A stretch of 64,000 nucleotides of DNA from Cohnella rhizoplanae (GTDB taxonomy: Bacteria > Bacillota > Bacilli > Paenibacillales > Paenibacillaceae): assembly GCF_948329515.1 (NCBI RefSeq), contig NZ_CAOJCN010000007.1, positions 184,506 through 248,505 on the forward strand. The letters run 5' to 3'. Under the pieces are notes generated by a model, which saw only the letters and a list, made by a program, of their open reading frames with translations, searched no databases and was not told the DNA's origin. How positions within the stretch are numbered: position 1 is the stretch's first letter; every line of letters begins with the position of its first letter. Positions 51,657-60,335 of the stretch are shown piece by piece. The position numbers were made by a program, and so were the translations under genes.

Positions 51657-51694
51657 AAAAGAGCCGGCCCCGCCAAACGGCGGGAGCCGGCCCT
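51657..51694 (-). terminator. Terminator of the GH4 gene
   Basis: Arms AGGGCCGGCTCCCGCC and GGCGGGGCCGGCTCTT pair around GTTT; TTTTAGG follows on the minus strand. It starts 6 bp past the GH4 stop and directly abuts array 3. Confidence 0.85.
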
Positions 51695-51699
51695 CTCTA

Positions 51700-53205
51700 T
51701 CAATGCGCGGATGCGCGTTCCTTGCCTTTGTCCGCCTCGCCCGCGTTCTTGTTGGCGGCATCGCGGTCCTGCTGCATCTCCTCGACCGTCTTGACCTGCA
51801 GCCGCGCCGCGCCGCGGTAGCCTTCGCGCGTCGGCAGCAGGTTGCCGGACGCGAGGCGCGCCTTGGCCTCCGCGATGGCCGCGCCATACTGCGGCAGCCA
51901 TTGCTCCTGAGCCACGAGCATCTCGTCGACCATCTGCCAGATCTCCTTCGGATTGCAAACGGCGCCGACGAGCGGGTCCATCATGAACGCCTGCCGTAGC
52001 AGCTTGTCGTCGCCGCGCACGGCCGCCTCGACCGCCAGCCGCTGCACCGAGATGCTGACGCTGCACACCGCGGCCGGGCCGAGCGGCAGGTCGCCGATAC
52101 GCGGCATCGAGACGCCGTTGCGGTCGACGTAGCCCGGCGCTTCGATGATCGCGTCGGCCGGCAGGTTGGCGATGACGCCGTCGTTGACCACGTTGAAGTG
52201 TCCGCGGTAAACGCGTCCCGTCTCCAACCCCTCGATGATATAGGAGCCGTGCTCTTCGCTGCGCTCGCCGGTCTCGTACTTGAGCGCCGGATCCTTCATC
52301 CAGTTCGGGAAGTCGGTCTCGAACCAGTTGCGGCCCTCGGTGCAGACGCGTAGGTAACCGCCGGTCTCCCCGTTGATCCAACTGCCCAGGTCGATCCAAT
52401 CATTGATTTCGTCCGGACGTTTGCGGTACCAAGGCACGTATTCGCTCAAATGCCCGTTGGACTCGGTGCTGTAATAGCCGAATCTGCGCAGCATGTCGAT
52501 GCGGACCTTTTCCGTGCGGCTGAAGTCCTCGTGCGCCTCGAAGGCGGCGAGCAGCTTGCCGGTCAGATCTTCTCCGTTATGCTTGATCTGCACATACCAG
52601 GTCTGATGGTTGATGCCCGCGCACACGATGTCGACGTCCTTCTTCTCGAGGCCGAACGCCTGCGCGATCTGCCAGTGACCGCCCTGCACGCCGTGGCAGA
52701 GGCCGATGGTACGCACGCCGCCGTACTTGTTGCATGCCCAGGTGAGCATCGCCATCGGGTTGGCGTAGTTCAGCAGCGTCGCGTCCTGAGCCGCCGTCTC
52801 GCGGATGTCCTTGCAGATGTCCAGCATCGCGGAGATGCCGCGCTGGCCGTACATGATACCGCCCGCGCTCAGCGTGTCGCCGACGCACTGGTCGACGCCG
52901 TACTTCAGCGGGATGTCCACGTCGGTCGCGAACGCTTCGAGCCCGCCCACGCGAATCGTGCAGATCACGTACTTGGCGTCCTTGAGCGCCTCCCTGCGGT
53001 CGGTCGTCGCCGAGATCCGGATCGCGAGCCCGTTCTCCTCGATGTCTCTCTGGCACAGCTGCGTCACCATCTCCAGATTGTGCGGATTGATGTCCGTAAA
53101 CGCAACCTCGATGTCCGCGAACTCCGGTACGCTCAGCAGATCGCGGAGCAAGCCCCGGGTGAATCCGATACTGCCGGCTCCGATAAACGTAATTTTGAAC
53201 GACAC
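51700..53205 (-). CDS. GH4 alpha-glucosidase/alpha-galactosidase
   Basis: 501 residues. NAD-dependent glycosidase of family 4: dinucleotide motif IGAGSIGFTRGLLRD (9-23), YANPMAMLTWA, a metal/substrate Cys-His in GLCHGVQGGHW and NHQTWYV. GH4 enzymes act on alpha-glycosides, often phosphorylated, by a redox mechanism with Mn. The C-terminus ends in a charged tail. GTG start after GGAGG. It lies 128 bp downstream of a co-directional AraC gene. Confidence 0.9.
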   Translation of the reverse strand: MSFKITFIGAGSIGFTRGLLRDLLSVPEFADIEVAFTDINPHNLEMVTQLCQRDIEENGLAIRISATTDRREALKDAKYVICTIRVGGLEAFATDVDIPLKYGVDQCVGDTLSAGGIMYGQRGISAMLDICKDIRETAAQDATLLNYANPMAMLTWACNKYGGVRTIGLCHGVQGGHWQIAQAFGLEKKDVDIVCAGINHQTWYVQIKHNGEDLTGKLLAAFEAHEDFSRTEKVRIDMLRRFGYYSTESNGHLSEYVPWYRKRPDEINDWIDLGSWINGETGGYLRVCTEGRNWFETDFPNWMKDPALKYETGERSEEHGSYIIEGLETGRVYRGHFNVVNDGVIANLPADAIIEAPGYVDRNGVSMPRIGDLPLGPAAVCSVSISVQRLAVEAAVRGDDKLLRQAFMMDPLVGAVCNPKEIWQMVDEMLVAQEQWLPQYGAAIAEAKARLASGNLLPTREGYRGAARLQVKTVEEMQQDRDAANKNAGEADKGKERASAH

Positions 53206-53333
53206 GGCTTAACCAGCCTCCTTCTTGTTATGCGCTCGGCTCGATCGCAAGTTTTCCTACTGACATTGTAACGACCGCGCCGGAGGAAGCGTTATCAGAA
53301 TTACAGCCGATTCAGGGTTCCGCATGTGCAAAA

Positions 53334-54236
53334 TTACAGCTTTTCGTTGGTGTTCCACCGATGGCGGTCCTGGGCGGAGCGGTATTCGACCGGCGTCATT
53401 CCGGCATGCTTTTTGAATAGCGCGTGAAAGTAGGAGCGGCTGGCTACCCCTACATATTCGCTGATGTCCGCGATCGGGATGTCGGTATGCGACAGCAGCA
53501 TCTTGGCCCGCTCCATCCGGTGGGCCGTCAGGTATGCCGTGACCGGTTGGCCGACCTGCCGCTTGAACAGGCGCTGCAGATAGCTCGGATGCAGGTTCGC
53601 CGCGCCAGCGATATCTTGGAGCTTGATATCCCGGTCGTAATTCTCCTGCATGTAGGCGATCGCCTGCTTCACGTACAGGTCCGCCTGCGGAAGTCCGGCC
53701 TCGCGGCTCTCGGCAAGCAGCCTGGCGATCCGAAAGAGCACCTGGGCGAGCAGCAGTTGAGCCAGCGCGCCGCCGTCCCCCCGCAGATCGAGCTCCAGCA
53801 CGAGGCTCTTGAGCGCATGGAGCACCTCGTCGGGGTCGGTCAACGTGACGCTGGGCCCGGGGGCGCGGAGCAGGGCGTCCAGCGCGGCGTCTTCCCGGGC
53901 CAATCTGCGCAGCGGAGGCACGACGCCGTCGGCGTCGGCCAGATCGAACTCCACGTTCAGCATCCGGCAAGCGCGGTCGACCCGTAGACGGTGCCGGATG
54001 TTCGCGTTCAGTACGATAAAGTCGCCTTTGCGAAGCGGATGCACCGACTCCCTGCCGTTCCCTCCGTCTATCGCGACCAGGCACTCGCCGTTCATCACGT
54101 ACATGATCTCCGTCGAATCGTGCGTATGCGGATCCATCCGGTTAATCGTCCACTCCTTGAAGTAATAGGCATGCACCCGCGGACGGTACTCGCCGTTTTG
54201 CCACGCCTCGTGGAACAATCCGCTCTGCTCGCCCAT
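53334..54236 (-). CDS. AraC-family transcriptional regulator
   Basis: 300 residues with an N-terminal cupin (DPHTHDSTEIMYVMNGECLV) and a C-terminal double HTH (IKLQDIAGAANLHPSYLQRL, then ISEYVGVASRSYFHALFKKH). I start at the ATG after GGGGGGCGAGAGG, giving MGEQSGLFHE; the frame to 54326 has no site. It probably regulates the downstream GH4 gene. Confidence 0.9.
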   Translation of the reverse strand: MGEQSGLFHEAWQNGEYRPRVHAYYFKEWTINRMDPHTHDSTEIMYVMNGECLVAIDGGNGRESVHPLRKGDFIVLNANIRHRLRVDRACRMLNVEFDLADADGVVPPLRRLAREDAALDALLRAPGPSVTLTDPDEVLHALKSLVLELDLRGDGGALAQLLLAQVLFRIARLLAESREAGLPQADLYVKQAIAYMQENYDRDIKLQDIAGAANLHPSYLQRLFKRQVGQPVTAYLTAHRMERAKMLLSHTDIPIADISEYVGVASRSYFHALFKKHAGMTPVEYRSAQDRHRWNTNEKL

Positions 54237-54307
54237 CCTCTCGCCCCCCTTATGGTCCCATCTTATCGCAACACGCCCGCCGGGTGGAAGACGCGACCGG
54301 AATCGCG

Positions 54308-54313
54308 TATACT
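54308..54313 (+). promoter_or_regulatory. Putative -10 box of the J-like membrane protein gene
   Basis: TATACT, 17 bp after a weak TGGAAG, 40 bp before the ATG. Confidence 0.35.
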
Positions 54314-54353
54314 GGAAATAACGCATTCATCGACAGAAGGTGAGTCTTTATTC

Positions 54354-55265
54354 ATGGAAGAGCAGAATGACCTGATCAAGCTGAAGCAAGCCTATGCCGA
54401 GCTCGGATTGCCCGAGGACGCGGACCGGGAAGCGCTGGACAACCGCTACTACGTGCTGATGCGCAGGGCGCGCACCCAGAAGATGCGCGACGGCGGGGAG
54501 GTTCCTTCCGGCGAACGCGTCGACGAGGACAAGGTCAACGCCGCCTACCGGTTCATCAAGGACTTCGAGGAAGAGCAGGCCAAGGCCGCGTATGCCCGCG
54601 AGACTTACGGCAGCGATCCCAAGAAGGCCGCGCGCGCGGTCAAGCGCGCCCATTTTTTTCATTATTACAAGTTTCATATTTTAGGCGTCATCGTGCTCCT
54701 CCTCGCCATCGGCTACGGCATCAAGAGCTACGTCGACCACCGGCACGAGCAGGCCGAGCTCGCCAAGCTTCCTCCCGTTGATGTTTCAGTCATGTTTTTC
54801 GGCAATTATCTGTACGGGGACGGCATCAATCCCGATATGACGAACGTCGAGACGGATATTCTGAAGCAGTTCCCCGACTGGAAACGCGTCGTCGCGTCGC
54901 TCACCTATGTCCCGTCCGAGGTTCGCAGCGAGCAGGACATGGCGCTCATGCAGAAGAGCATGCTCGTGCTCGCCACGGACAAGTCCGACTTGTATATCAT
55001 GGACAAGGCCAATTTTGACAAACTGGCGCCTCAAGAGGGACTTCTGCCGCTTGACGGGGACAATTTTCCCGCCGACGTCCAGGTTAAGGCCCAGACCGAG
55101 GACGATACGGCCGACCGCGTGTACGGCGTGGATCTGAGCGATTCGCCGCTCATGAAGGCGCTGGGCTTGCAGGGCACGGAAGAATTTATCGTCGGCATCC
55201 GCGGCAACGCCAAGCATCCGGAGCCGGCCAAGGCGTTTATCCGGCATTATCTGGGCGGCTCTTGA
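54354..55265 (+). CDS. J-domain-like membrane protein
   Basis: 303 residues. Residues 1-85 resemble a DnaJ helix bundle (LKQAYAELGLPEDADREALD and AAYRFIKDFEEEQAKAAYAR), but the HPD motif that activates Hsp70 is absent. A single membrane helix follows (FHILGVIVLLLAIGYGI), then an extracellular domain of about 180 residues without known motifs. It may use the J-like fold only for docking. The ATG has a GAAGGTGAG site 8 nt upstream. Confidence 0.7.
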   Translation: MEEQNDLIKLKQAYAELGLPEDADREALDNRYYVLMRRARTQKMRDGGEVPSGERVDEDKVNAAYRFIKDFEEEQAKAAYARETYGSDPKKAARAVKRAHFFHYYKFHILGVIVLLLAIGYGIKSYVDHRHEQAELAKLPPVDVSVMFFGNYLYGDGINPDMTNVETDILKQFPDWKRVVASLTYVPSEVRSEQDMALMQKSMLVLATDKSDLYIMDKANFDKLAPQEGLLPLDGDNFPADVQVKAQTEDDTADRVYGVDLSDSPLMKALGLQGTEEFIVGIRGNAKHPEPAKAFIRHYLGGS

Positions 55266-55277
55266 CCGTCCATCGGG

Positions 55278-55313
55278 AGCCCGTTCGAGCGAATCGCGCT
55301 CGGCGGGCTTTTT
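55278..55313 (+). terminator. Terminator of the J-like gene
   Basis: AGCCCG...CGAGCG pairs with CGCTCG...CGGGCT, then TTTTT. Confidence 0.8.
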
Positions 55314-55388
55314 CCATTCCCTGGTTTAACCCTCTGCGGCCCGGGTAAAAAGACTTACGCTCAACTCTTGGAACTGGAGGCGATCCAT

Positions 55389-55481
55389 ATGTTCGTTCAC
55401 GGCAAATGCATCGGCCGAACGTTGTATGTGAAAACCCGCTCCGGCCGCTGGGTAAACCTGAAGTCGCTGAAGCAAGTATAA
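55389..55481 (+). CDS. 30-residue basic peptide
   Basis: The ORF reads MFVHGKCIGRTLYVKTRSGR and continues WVNLKSLKQV. It is preceded by GGAGG with 8-nt spacing, better than most genes here, and bracketed by strong terminators (55278-55313 and 55513-55543), so it is an isolated transcription unit about 200 bp long. The peptide is basic, beta-strand-like and has no signal or membrane segment. A promoter is not obvious. I do not recognise a family. Confidence 0.55.
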   Translation: MFVHGKCIGRTLYVKTRSGRWVNLKSLKQV

Positions 55482-55512
55482 AGCCGAATATAACTTCGCC
55501 GCTTAACTGAAC

Positions 55513-55555
55513 GGCCGCTCCGGCATAACGGAAGCGGCCTTTTGATTGCCTTTTT
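55513..55555 (+). terminator. Terminator of the 30-residue peptide gene
   Basis: GGCCGCTCCG pairs with CGGAAGCGGCC around GCATAA, followed by TTTTGATTGCC and seven T. Confidence 0.85.
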
Positions 55556-55627
55556 TTCGCCCGGGCGATTCGTCCGGCGCATCGGACGGGTATAGGTTCA
55601 ATATCAACTTCATCGCGGAGGTACTTG

Positions 55628-55843
55628 ATGTCTTCCACTTTCCTGTTTCTGCTGTGTCTGGTCGATGTCGTCGCCGCATCCGTGCTGCTCGCAACCGGGA
55701 TCAGTCCCGGCATAGGGGTCTCGATGCTGGTCGCCGGCTGTATCGTATCGCTCGTCGGCGTGTTCACGATCGTACAGGCGGCCGCTCCGATCCAGCGCGC
55801 CGAACGCCGCGCCTCTTATGGCGGCAAGAGTCTGACGCGTTGA
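55628..55843 (+). CDS. Small two-helix membrane protein (71 residues)
   Basis: Two hydrophobic helices (FLFLLCLVDVVAASVLLATG and GVSMLVAGCIVSLVGVFTIV) and a basic tail (RAERRASYGGKSLTR). ATG 6 nt after GGAGG; a TTG three bases earlier is too close. No family recognised. It has its own terminator. Confidence 0.7.
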   Translation: MSSTFLFLLCLVDVVAASVLLATGISPGIGVSMLVAGCIVSLVGVFTIVQAAAPIQRAERRASYGGKSLTR

Positions 55844-55865
55844 GACCATCCGTTGCAATCGCTCC

Positions 55866-55890
55866 GCACCCGGTCAGGGTGCTTTTTTTT
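55866..55890 (+). terminator. Terminator of the small membrane protein gene
   Basis: GCACCC and GGGTGC around GGTCA, then eight T. Confidence 0.85.
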
Positions 55891-55979
55891 ATTCCCCATC
55901 GTTCCATTCTCCGATCCCCGATCCGGTCCGCGAAGCAGCGTTCAATCTATAAATAGCTGCGCGTTACCCGCAATTCTCG

Positions 55980-55985
55980 TATAAT
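55980..55985 (+). promoter_or_regulatory. Putative -10 box of the M50-like gene
   Basis: A perfect TATAAT, 32 bp before the ATG; no good -35 box. Confidence 0.35.
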
Positions 55986-56017
55986 ACCCATAAATGCGGA
56001 TGCGACGGAGGAACGAA

Positions 56018-56701
56018 ATGGGAAAATGGCTCATGACCCTCTTATATCTAGCGGTATCCGTTTTTCTGACGAGATTGATTCCGTTCTCTTCCTTTTTCCG
56101 CAATCTGGACACCATGGTGCACGAATTCAGCCATGCGCTGACCGCGCTCCTGCTCTCCGGACAGGTGCTGGGCATCGAACTCCACCCGGACCATAGCGGC
56201 GTTACCTATACGCGGCTCGCTTCGTCCTGGTCGTCCCTGCCCGTATCGATGTCCGGCTATATCGGCGCTTCGCTGTTCTCCCTGCTGCTGTTCGCGCTGC
56301 ATCGCCGCAAGGCGCAGCGGCTCGGGCTGGCGCTCGCCGTCGCCGTGGCGGTCGTCATGCTCGTCCTGTTCGTCCGCGGCGGCTTCGGCATGGCATGGCT
56401 CGCCGCCTTCATCGCGCTGACCGGGACGATGCTGTTCCTGGGACCCAAGATCCGCAGCTTCTATTATCTGCTGCTTGCCTTCCTGACGCTCGAGGAGTCC
56501 GCGCTGACTCCGGTCTCGCTCGCGCTCTCCGCGCTGGGCAACCCCGCAAGAGCAGGCGATGCCACGAACCTCGCGAACGTGACGGGCGTACCCGCCATTT
56601 TCTGGGCGATGCTGTTCGTACTCGTGGCGCTTGCCTGCGCCACGCGTTCCCTGCAGCTGTTCCTGCGCGGCAGAAAAGAAGAAAAGGCGTACGGCCGCTG
56701 A
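56018..56701 (+). CDS. M50-like membrane metalloprotease
   Basis: 227 residues with about six hydrophobic segments. The zinc motif HEFSH occurs in MVHEFSHALTALLLSGQVLG, followed by GYIGASLFSLLLFALHRRKA, matching the M50B type of intramembrane peptidase. Substrates unknown. ATG 6 nt after GGAGG. Convergent with the AIM24 gene. Confidence 0.8.
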   Translation: MGKWLMTLLYLAVSVFLTRLIPFSSFFRNLDTMVHEFSHALTALLLSGQVLGIELHPDHSGVTYTRLASSWSSLPVSMSGYIGASLFSLLLFALHRRKAQRLGLALAVAVAVVMLVLFVRGGFGMAWLAAFIALTGTMLFLGPKIRSFYYLLLAFLTLEESALTPVSLALSALGNPARAGDATNLANVTGVPAIFWAMLFVLVALACATRSLQLFLRGRKEEKAYGR

Positions 56702-56731
56702 TCGCTCGCGCGATGCTGCTGCCTTGCGCCT

Positions 56732-57421
56732 TTATTTGATATACACGCTGCCGAACGGCAGCAGCTCCCGCAGCAGACGCTTCACGATGCCGTCTCCGTG
56801 CAGCTGCTCGGCGAGGGCCGAATCGGTTGAGCCGACCTGGATCAACGCCGGACCTCTGCCCTTCAGCTGCCACTGCACGTTCATATGCTGGCTGGCGAGC
56901 GTGTTGCCGTAGACGGACAACCGGACGTCCGCCCGCTCGGGATACGCGACCAGCGCGCCGGACTCCGCGAAGAGCGGGATGTCCGGATCCAGTTCGACGG
57001 TGGCGAGATCCCCGGCGGTGAACACCCCGACGCGCCCAGGCCCCGAGAATCGCATCCGCACCCATTCCCGCGTGATCCAGGCCGTCTTGATCTTCTGGAT
57101 GCGGCTCTGCATCCGGAGACCTTCGGTATAGAACAACACATGGCGAAAATTGAACATGAGGTCGCTGTCCTCGGGAATGTCGATCACGGTCAGGCTGCAG
57201 CCCGGAGGCAAGCCCAGGATCAGTTCCGCCGGCCCGCAGAGTCGCGACCGGATCCACTTGCGCTTGCGGTACGCGTTGGCCAGGTCCATGATCCGGTCCT
57301 CCCGCTGCGCAGGTCCGCCCTGGAAGGCAACGATGGCTTTGGGATGGAGCACGTGCAGCGCCTCGGCCCCGTCGAGCGCGATGCGTACTTGTCCGAGCGG
57401 CGGCGGCGTGACGATATTCAT
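56732..57421 (-). CDS. AIM24 family protein
   Basis: 229 residues, a beta-rich fold of the AIM24/TRAP-like type (repeated segments such as VGVFTAGDLATVELDPD and SGALVAYPERADVRLSVYGN). Eukaryotic AIM24 is mitochondrial; the bacterial function is unknown. The ATG overlaps the stop of the upstream coiled-coil gene by 4 bp and follows GGAGGG. The pair is likely a functional unit. Confidence 0.82.
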   Translation of the reverse strand: MNIVTPPPLGQVRIALDGAEALHVLHPKAIVAFQGGPAQREDRIMDLANAYRKRKWIRSRLCGPAELILGLPPGCSLTVIDIPEDSDLMFNFRHVLFYTEGLRMQSRIQKIKTAWITREWVRMRFSGPGRVGVFTAGDLATVELDPDIPLFAESGALVAYPERADVRLSVYGNTLASQHMNVQWQLKGRGPALIQVGSTDSALAEQLHGDGIVKRLLRELLPFGSVYIK

Positions 57422-57924
57422 GCTCCATGCCCTCCGTCGCCGCGCTGGCGCCGCCACACCGAGTAACGCCACAGCCGGATCGTGAGCAAATAAAGAATCC
57501 CCGCTCCCAGCACGACGACAACGCTGTAAACGATCTTGCGGGTAATCGCCTCGCGCGACGCCTGCTTGCGGGCCATATCCGCGAGCCGCGCGTTCAGCGC
57601 GTAGTTCTGCTCCGCGAGCGCCTCGTTGCGCTCGTTCAGCGCCTGCGTCTCGGCGAGATAGCGCTCCGTCCGGCTCTGCATCTCTTCCGCGCGCCGGTTC
57701 AGCTCCTCCGTCTGCGCCTGCAGCTTTTCCTGGCTTTCCTTATATTGATTCTCCAGCTCCTCTACTTTCTCCGGGGTCTGGTAGATATCCTTGAACCGAT
57801 CGTACATGGTAGCCGCGGATGCCTCGGACGTCGCATAAGACAGCATGGAGACGGCGCAGACGGCGGTCAGAAGCCAGGCTCGTCCTCGTCCCGCTGCCGA
57901 TGCGGTTTTTCTTGAGGTTGTCAT
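57418..57924 (-). CDS. Secreted coiled-coil protein with C-terminal membrane anchor
   Basis: 168 residues: signal peptide (WLLTAVCAVSMLSYATSEASA), a coiled coil of about 85 residues (PEKVEELENQYKESQEKLQA and following heptads), then a membrane helix (IVYSVVVVLGAGILYLLTIR) and a basic tail. So the coiled coil faces the outside. Co-translated with the AIM24 gene. No family recognised. Confidence 0.75.
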   Translation of the reverse strand: MTTSRKTASAAGRGRAWLLTAVCAVSMLSYATSEASAATMYDRFKDIYQTPEKVEELENQYKESQEKLQAQTEELNRRAEEMQSRTERYLAETQALNERNEALAEQNYALNARLADMARKQASREAITRKIVYSVVVVLGAGILYLLTIRLWRYSVWRRQRGDGGHGA

Positions 57925-58005
57925 GGATCCGCTCCTTCCGCTGCCGCGCAGCCCTATGATGAACTTATTTTAACACGATTCGACCTCGATCGCCCGGATG
58001 CGAGC

Positions 58006-59571
58006 CTACAGCGCCTCTATGATATCCCCGGCGATCAGGGACGCCGCCTGCGGCCGGGCTGCCGCCGCGCGGTCTCCGGCGATACCATGCCAATACACGC
58101 CGTACGCCGCGGCCCCGATCGCCGCCAATCCCTGTCCTAGCAGGCTGCCGACGATGCCTGCGAGCGCGTCGCCCGCGCCGCCGGTCGCCATGCCCGGATT
58201 GCCGGTTGTATTGACGAACGTGCGCCCGTCCGGTGCCGCGACGACGGTACGCGCGCCCTTGAGTACGACGGTCACGCCGTGCTTGGCCGCATAGGCCTGC
58301 GCGATGCCGATCCGGTCGCGCTGGACCTCCGGCACGGTCATGCCCGCGAGCCGAGCCATCTCGCCGGGATGCGGCGTGATGACCGTCGGCGCTTCGCGCT
58401 GCGGCCATACGCCGGGCTGATCGCCGGCGTCCGCGATCATATTCAGTGCGTCGGCGTCCACGACGACCGGCACCTGGAGGCTCGCCAGCACGCCGCGCAG
58501 CCAGACGCCGTCGCCGTCCCACCGTCCCATTCCCGGACCGACGACGACCGCGTCTACACCCGCAGCCGCCTCCGGCAGACGGTCCGGCGCCACATGCCGC
58601 CACTCGCCGCTTCCCTCGTCGGGCACGGCCCGCAGCATGATCTCTGGCGCGAAGCCCCGCAGGCCCGGGGCAGCGGCCGCAGGCTGCGCCCAGCTCACCA
58701 GCCCGCTGCCGGCCCGCAGCGCCGCGCGGGCGCTGAGCAGCCCTGCGCCGCTCATGAGCGCCGAGCCCGCCGCGATCAGCACATGGCCGTATGTCCCCTT
58801 GTGCGAGTCCTCCTCGCGCTGCAGCGGGAACGCGAGGCCCAGCTTCGCGCGCAGCGAGTCGGCGGTCAGCAGGTACGTATTCACGCCCGCCAATGCCGCG
58901 GCACCTGCCGGGATGCCGATCGGCCTGACGACGACTTCGCCCGCATAGGCGGCGCCGGGGTGCTGGTGCAGCCCCCGCTTCGCATAGGCCAGCGCTACGG
59001 TCACCGCGGCGCGGATGCAGGTCTTCGCCACGGCGCCCGTATTCGCGTCCAGTCCGCTCGGAATATCCACCGCGACGACCGGCAATCCGCTGACTGCGGC
59101 CGCCTCGATCAGCGCCGCATAAGGGGCGCGCGGCTCCCCCGCGCCGCCGGTGCCGAGCAGCGCGTCGATCAAGCCGTCTGCTCCCGCGAACCAGTCGCCG
59201 CCCGCCGACGCTCCCCCCGGCTCCGACGGCGCATACAACCGCGCTTCAATGCCCAGGCGCTCCGCGATATCCCGCTGCAGCGCCGCCGCGCCGCGCATAC
59301 GCTGCGGCGGCTCGGCATACAGCACGGATACGCGGTATCCCATGTCGCGCAGATGCCGTGCGCATACTAGCCCGTCTCCGCCGTTGTTGCCTTTGCCGGC
59401 GAGCACCAGCCATCCAAAATTCCGGCCGCGGCCTTCCTTCTCGGCGTACCGCCTCGCTTCCTCCGCGACGGCGCGTCCCGCGTTTTCCATCAGCGCCTCC
59501 TGCGGAATGCCGATCTCCTCGATCGCGCTCGCGTCAATTCTCCTCATTTCTTCGGCCGTTACGAGTTCCAT
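58006..59571 (-). CDS. nnr: Bifunctional NAD(P)HX epimerase / ADP-dependent dehydratase
   Basis: 521 residues repairing hydrated NAD(P)H. The N-terminal NnrE (YjeF_N) domain holds GKGNNGGDGLVCARHL and VAVDIPSGLDANTG; the C-terminal NnrD ribokinase-like domain holds GSALMSGAGLLSARAALRAG, TPHPGEMARLAG and the GAGDALAGIVGSLLGQG anion hole. GGAGGGG precedes the ATG. Confidence 0.95.
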   Translation of the reverse strand: MELVTAEEMRRIDASAIEEIGIPQEALMENAGRAVAEEARRYAEKEGRGRNFGWLVLAGKGNNGGDGLVCARHLRDMGYRVSVLYAEPPQRMRGAAALQRDIAERLGIEARLYAPSEPGGASAGGDWFAGADGLIDALLGTGGAGEPRAPYAALIEAAAVSGLPVVAVDIPSGLDANTGAVAKTCIRAAVTVALAYAKRGLHQHPGAAYAGEVVVRPIGIPAGAAALAGVNTYLLTADSLRAKLGLAFPLQREEDSHKGTYGHVLIAAGSALMSGAGLLSARAALRAGSGLVSWAQPAAAAPGLRGFAPEIMLRAVPDEGSGEWRHVAPDRLPEAAAGVDAVVVGPGMGRWDGDGVWLRGVLASLQVPVVVDADALNMIADAGDQPGVWPQREAPTVITPHPGEMARLAGMTVPEVQRDRIGIAQAYAAKHGVTVVLKGARTVVAAPDGRTFVNTTGNPGMATGGAGDALAGIVGSLLGQGLAAIGAAAYGVYWHGIAGDRAAAARPQAASLIAGDIIEAL

Positions 59572-59619
59572 TCGCTGACTCTCCCCTCCTTATATACTAA
59601 ATTATTAAACATTTTTAAC

Positions 59620-59647
59620 TTGCCAAACGCTGTAAATTTTCTATCCT
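59620..59647 (+). promoter_or_regulatory. Promoter of the heme oxygenase-phytochrome operon
   Basis: TTGCCA (59620-59625) and TATCCT (59642-59647) are 16 bp apart in an AT-rich region, about 60 bp before the heme oxygenase ATG. Confidence 0.45.
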
Positions 59648-59706
59648 TTCCGCATTTCTTATTATTAATTTGTTACTATTAAAATGGATGGGAGGAATCT
59701 TACACG

Positions 59707-60312
59707 ATGTCCGACATATTGACACAGCTAAAGGAAGATACCGCCCCCCAGCATAAGCGAGCTGAGCAGAATAAATATGCCGCGGCCATGCTGGACCGCA
59801 CGATGACGCTCGAGCAGTATCGCGAATATATCGCCTTATTTTACGGCTACGTTCTCCCGATCGAGCGCCTGTTCGAAGCCAGGTCCGAGTGGAGCGAACT
59901 CGGATTCGATCTGGCCGCCCGGTTGAAAAGCAAACTGATCGAAGCGGACTTGTCCGCCCTAGGATGGGACGCGCGGACGATCAAGAACATACCGTTATGC
60001 CCCTCTCTTCCCGACCTGTCGACGTTTCCCCGCGTGCTGGGCTGCATGTACGTGCTCGAAGGCTCGACGCTCGGCGGTCAGATGCTGACGAAGCTACTGA
60101 TGAAGTATCTGCCCGTCGCGCCGGATACGAACGCCCGCTACTTCAACAGCTACGGCACGGAGGTCCGCGAGCGCTGGTCCGAATTCCGCGAGCTGCTGAC
60201 CGCGCAGGCGCAGAGCGCAGCGGACGAGCGCGAGATGCTGGAGGCCGCCGGCGAGACGTTCGACCGGTTGTACGATTGGATCCAAGCTCCGAACGGGACG
60301 GTATCCCGCTAA
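59707..60312 (+). CDS. bphO: Biliverdin-producing heme oxygenase
   Basis: 201 residues. It opens heme to biliverdin, the chromophore of the phytochrome encoded 23 bp downstream. The proximal heme-ligand His is expected in the early HKRAEQNKYA segment, and the conserved LGCMYVLEGSTLGGQML block marks the bacterial HO family near phytochromes. GGGAGG precedes the ATG. Confidence 0.93.
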   Translation: MSDILTQLKEDTAPQHKRAEQNKYAAAMLDRTMTLEQYREYIALFYGYVLPIERLFEARSEWSELGFDLAARLKSKLIEADLSALGWDARTIKNIPLCPSLPDLSTFPRVLGCMYVLEGSTLGGQMLTKLLMKYLPVAPDTNARYFNSYGTEVRERWSEFRELLTAQAQSAADEREMLEAAGETFDRLYDWIQAPNGTVSR

Positions 60313-60335
60313 TATTCGAAAGAGGCAGGTGTCAA

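Noticed and set aside
59889..60335. N-terminal extension of the phytochrome
   Set aside because: It overlaps the heme oxygenase gene in another frame; the Cys-containing PAS domain starts at the ATG with a good ribosome site.
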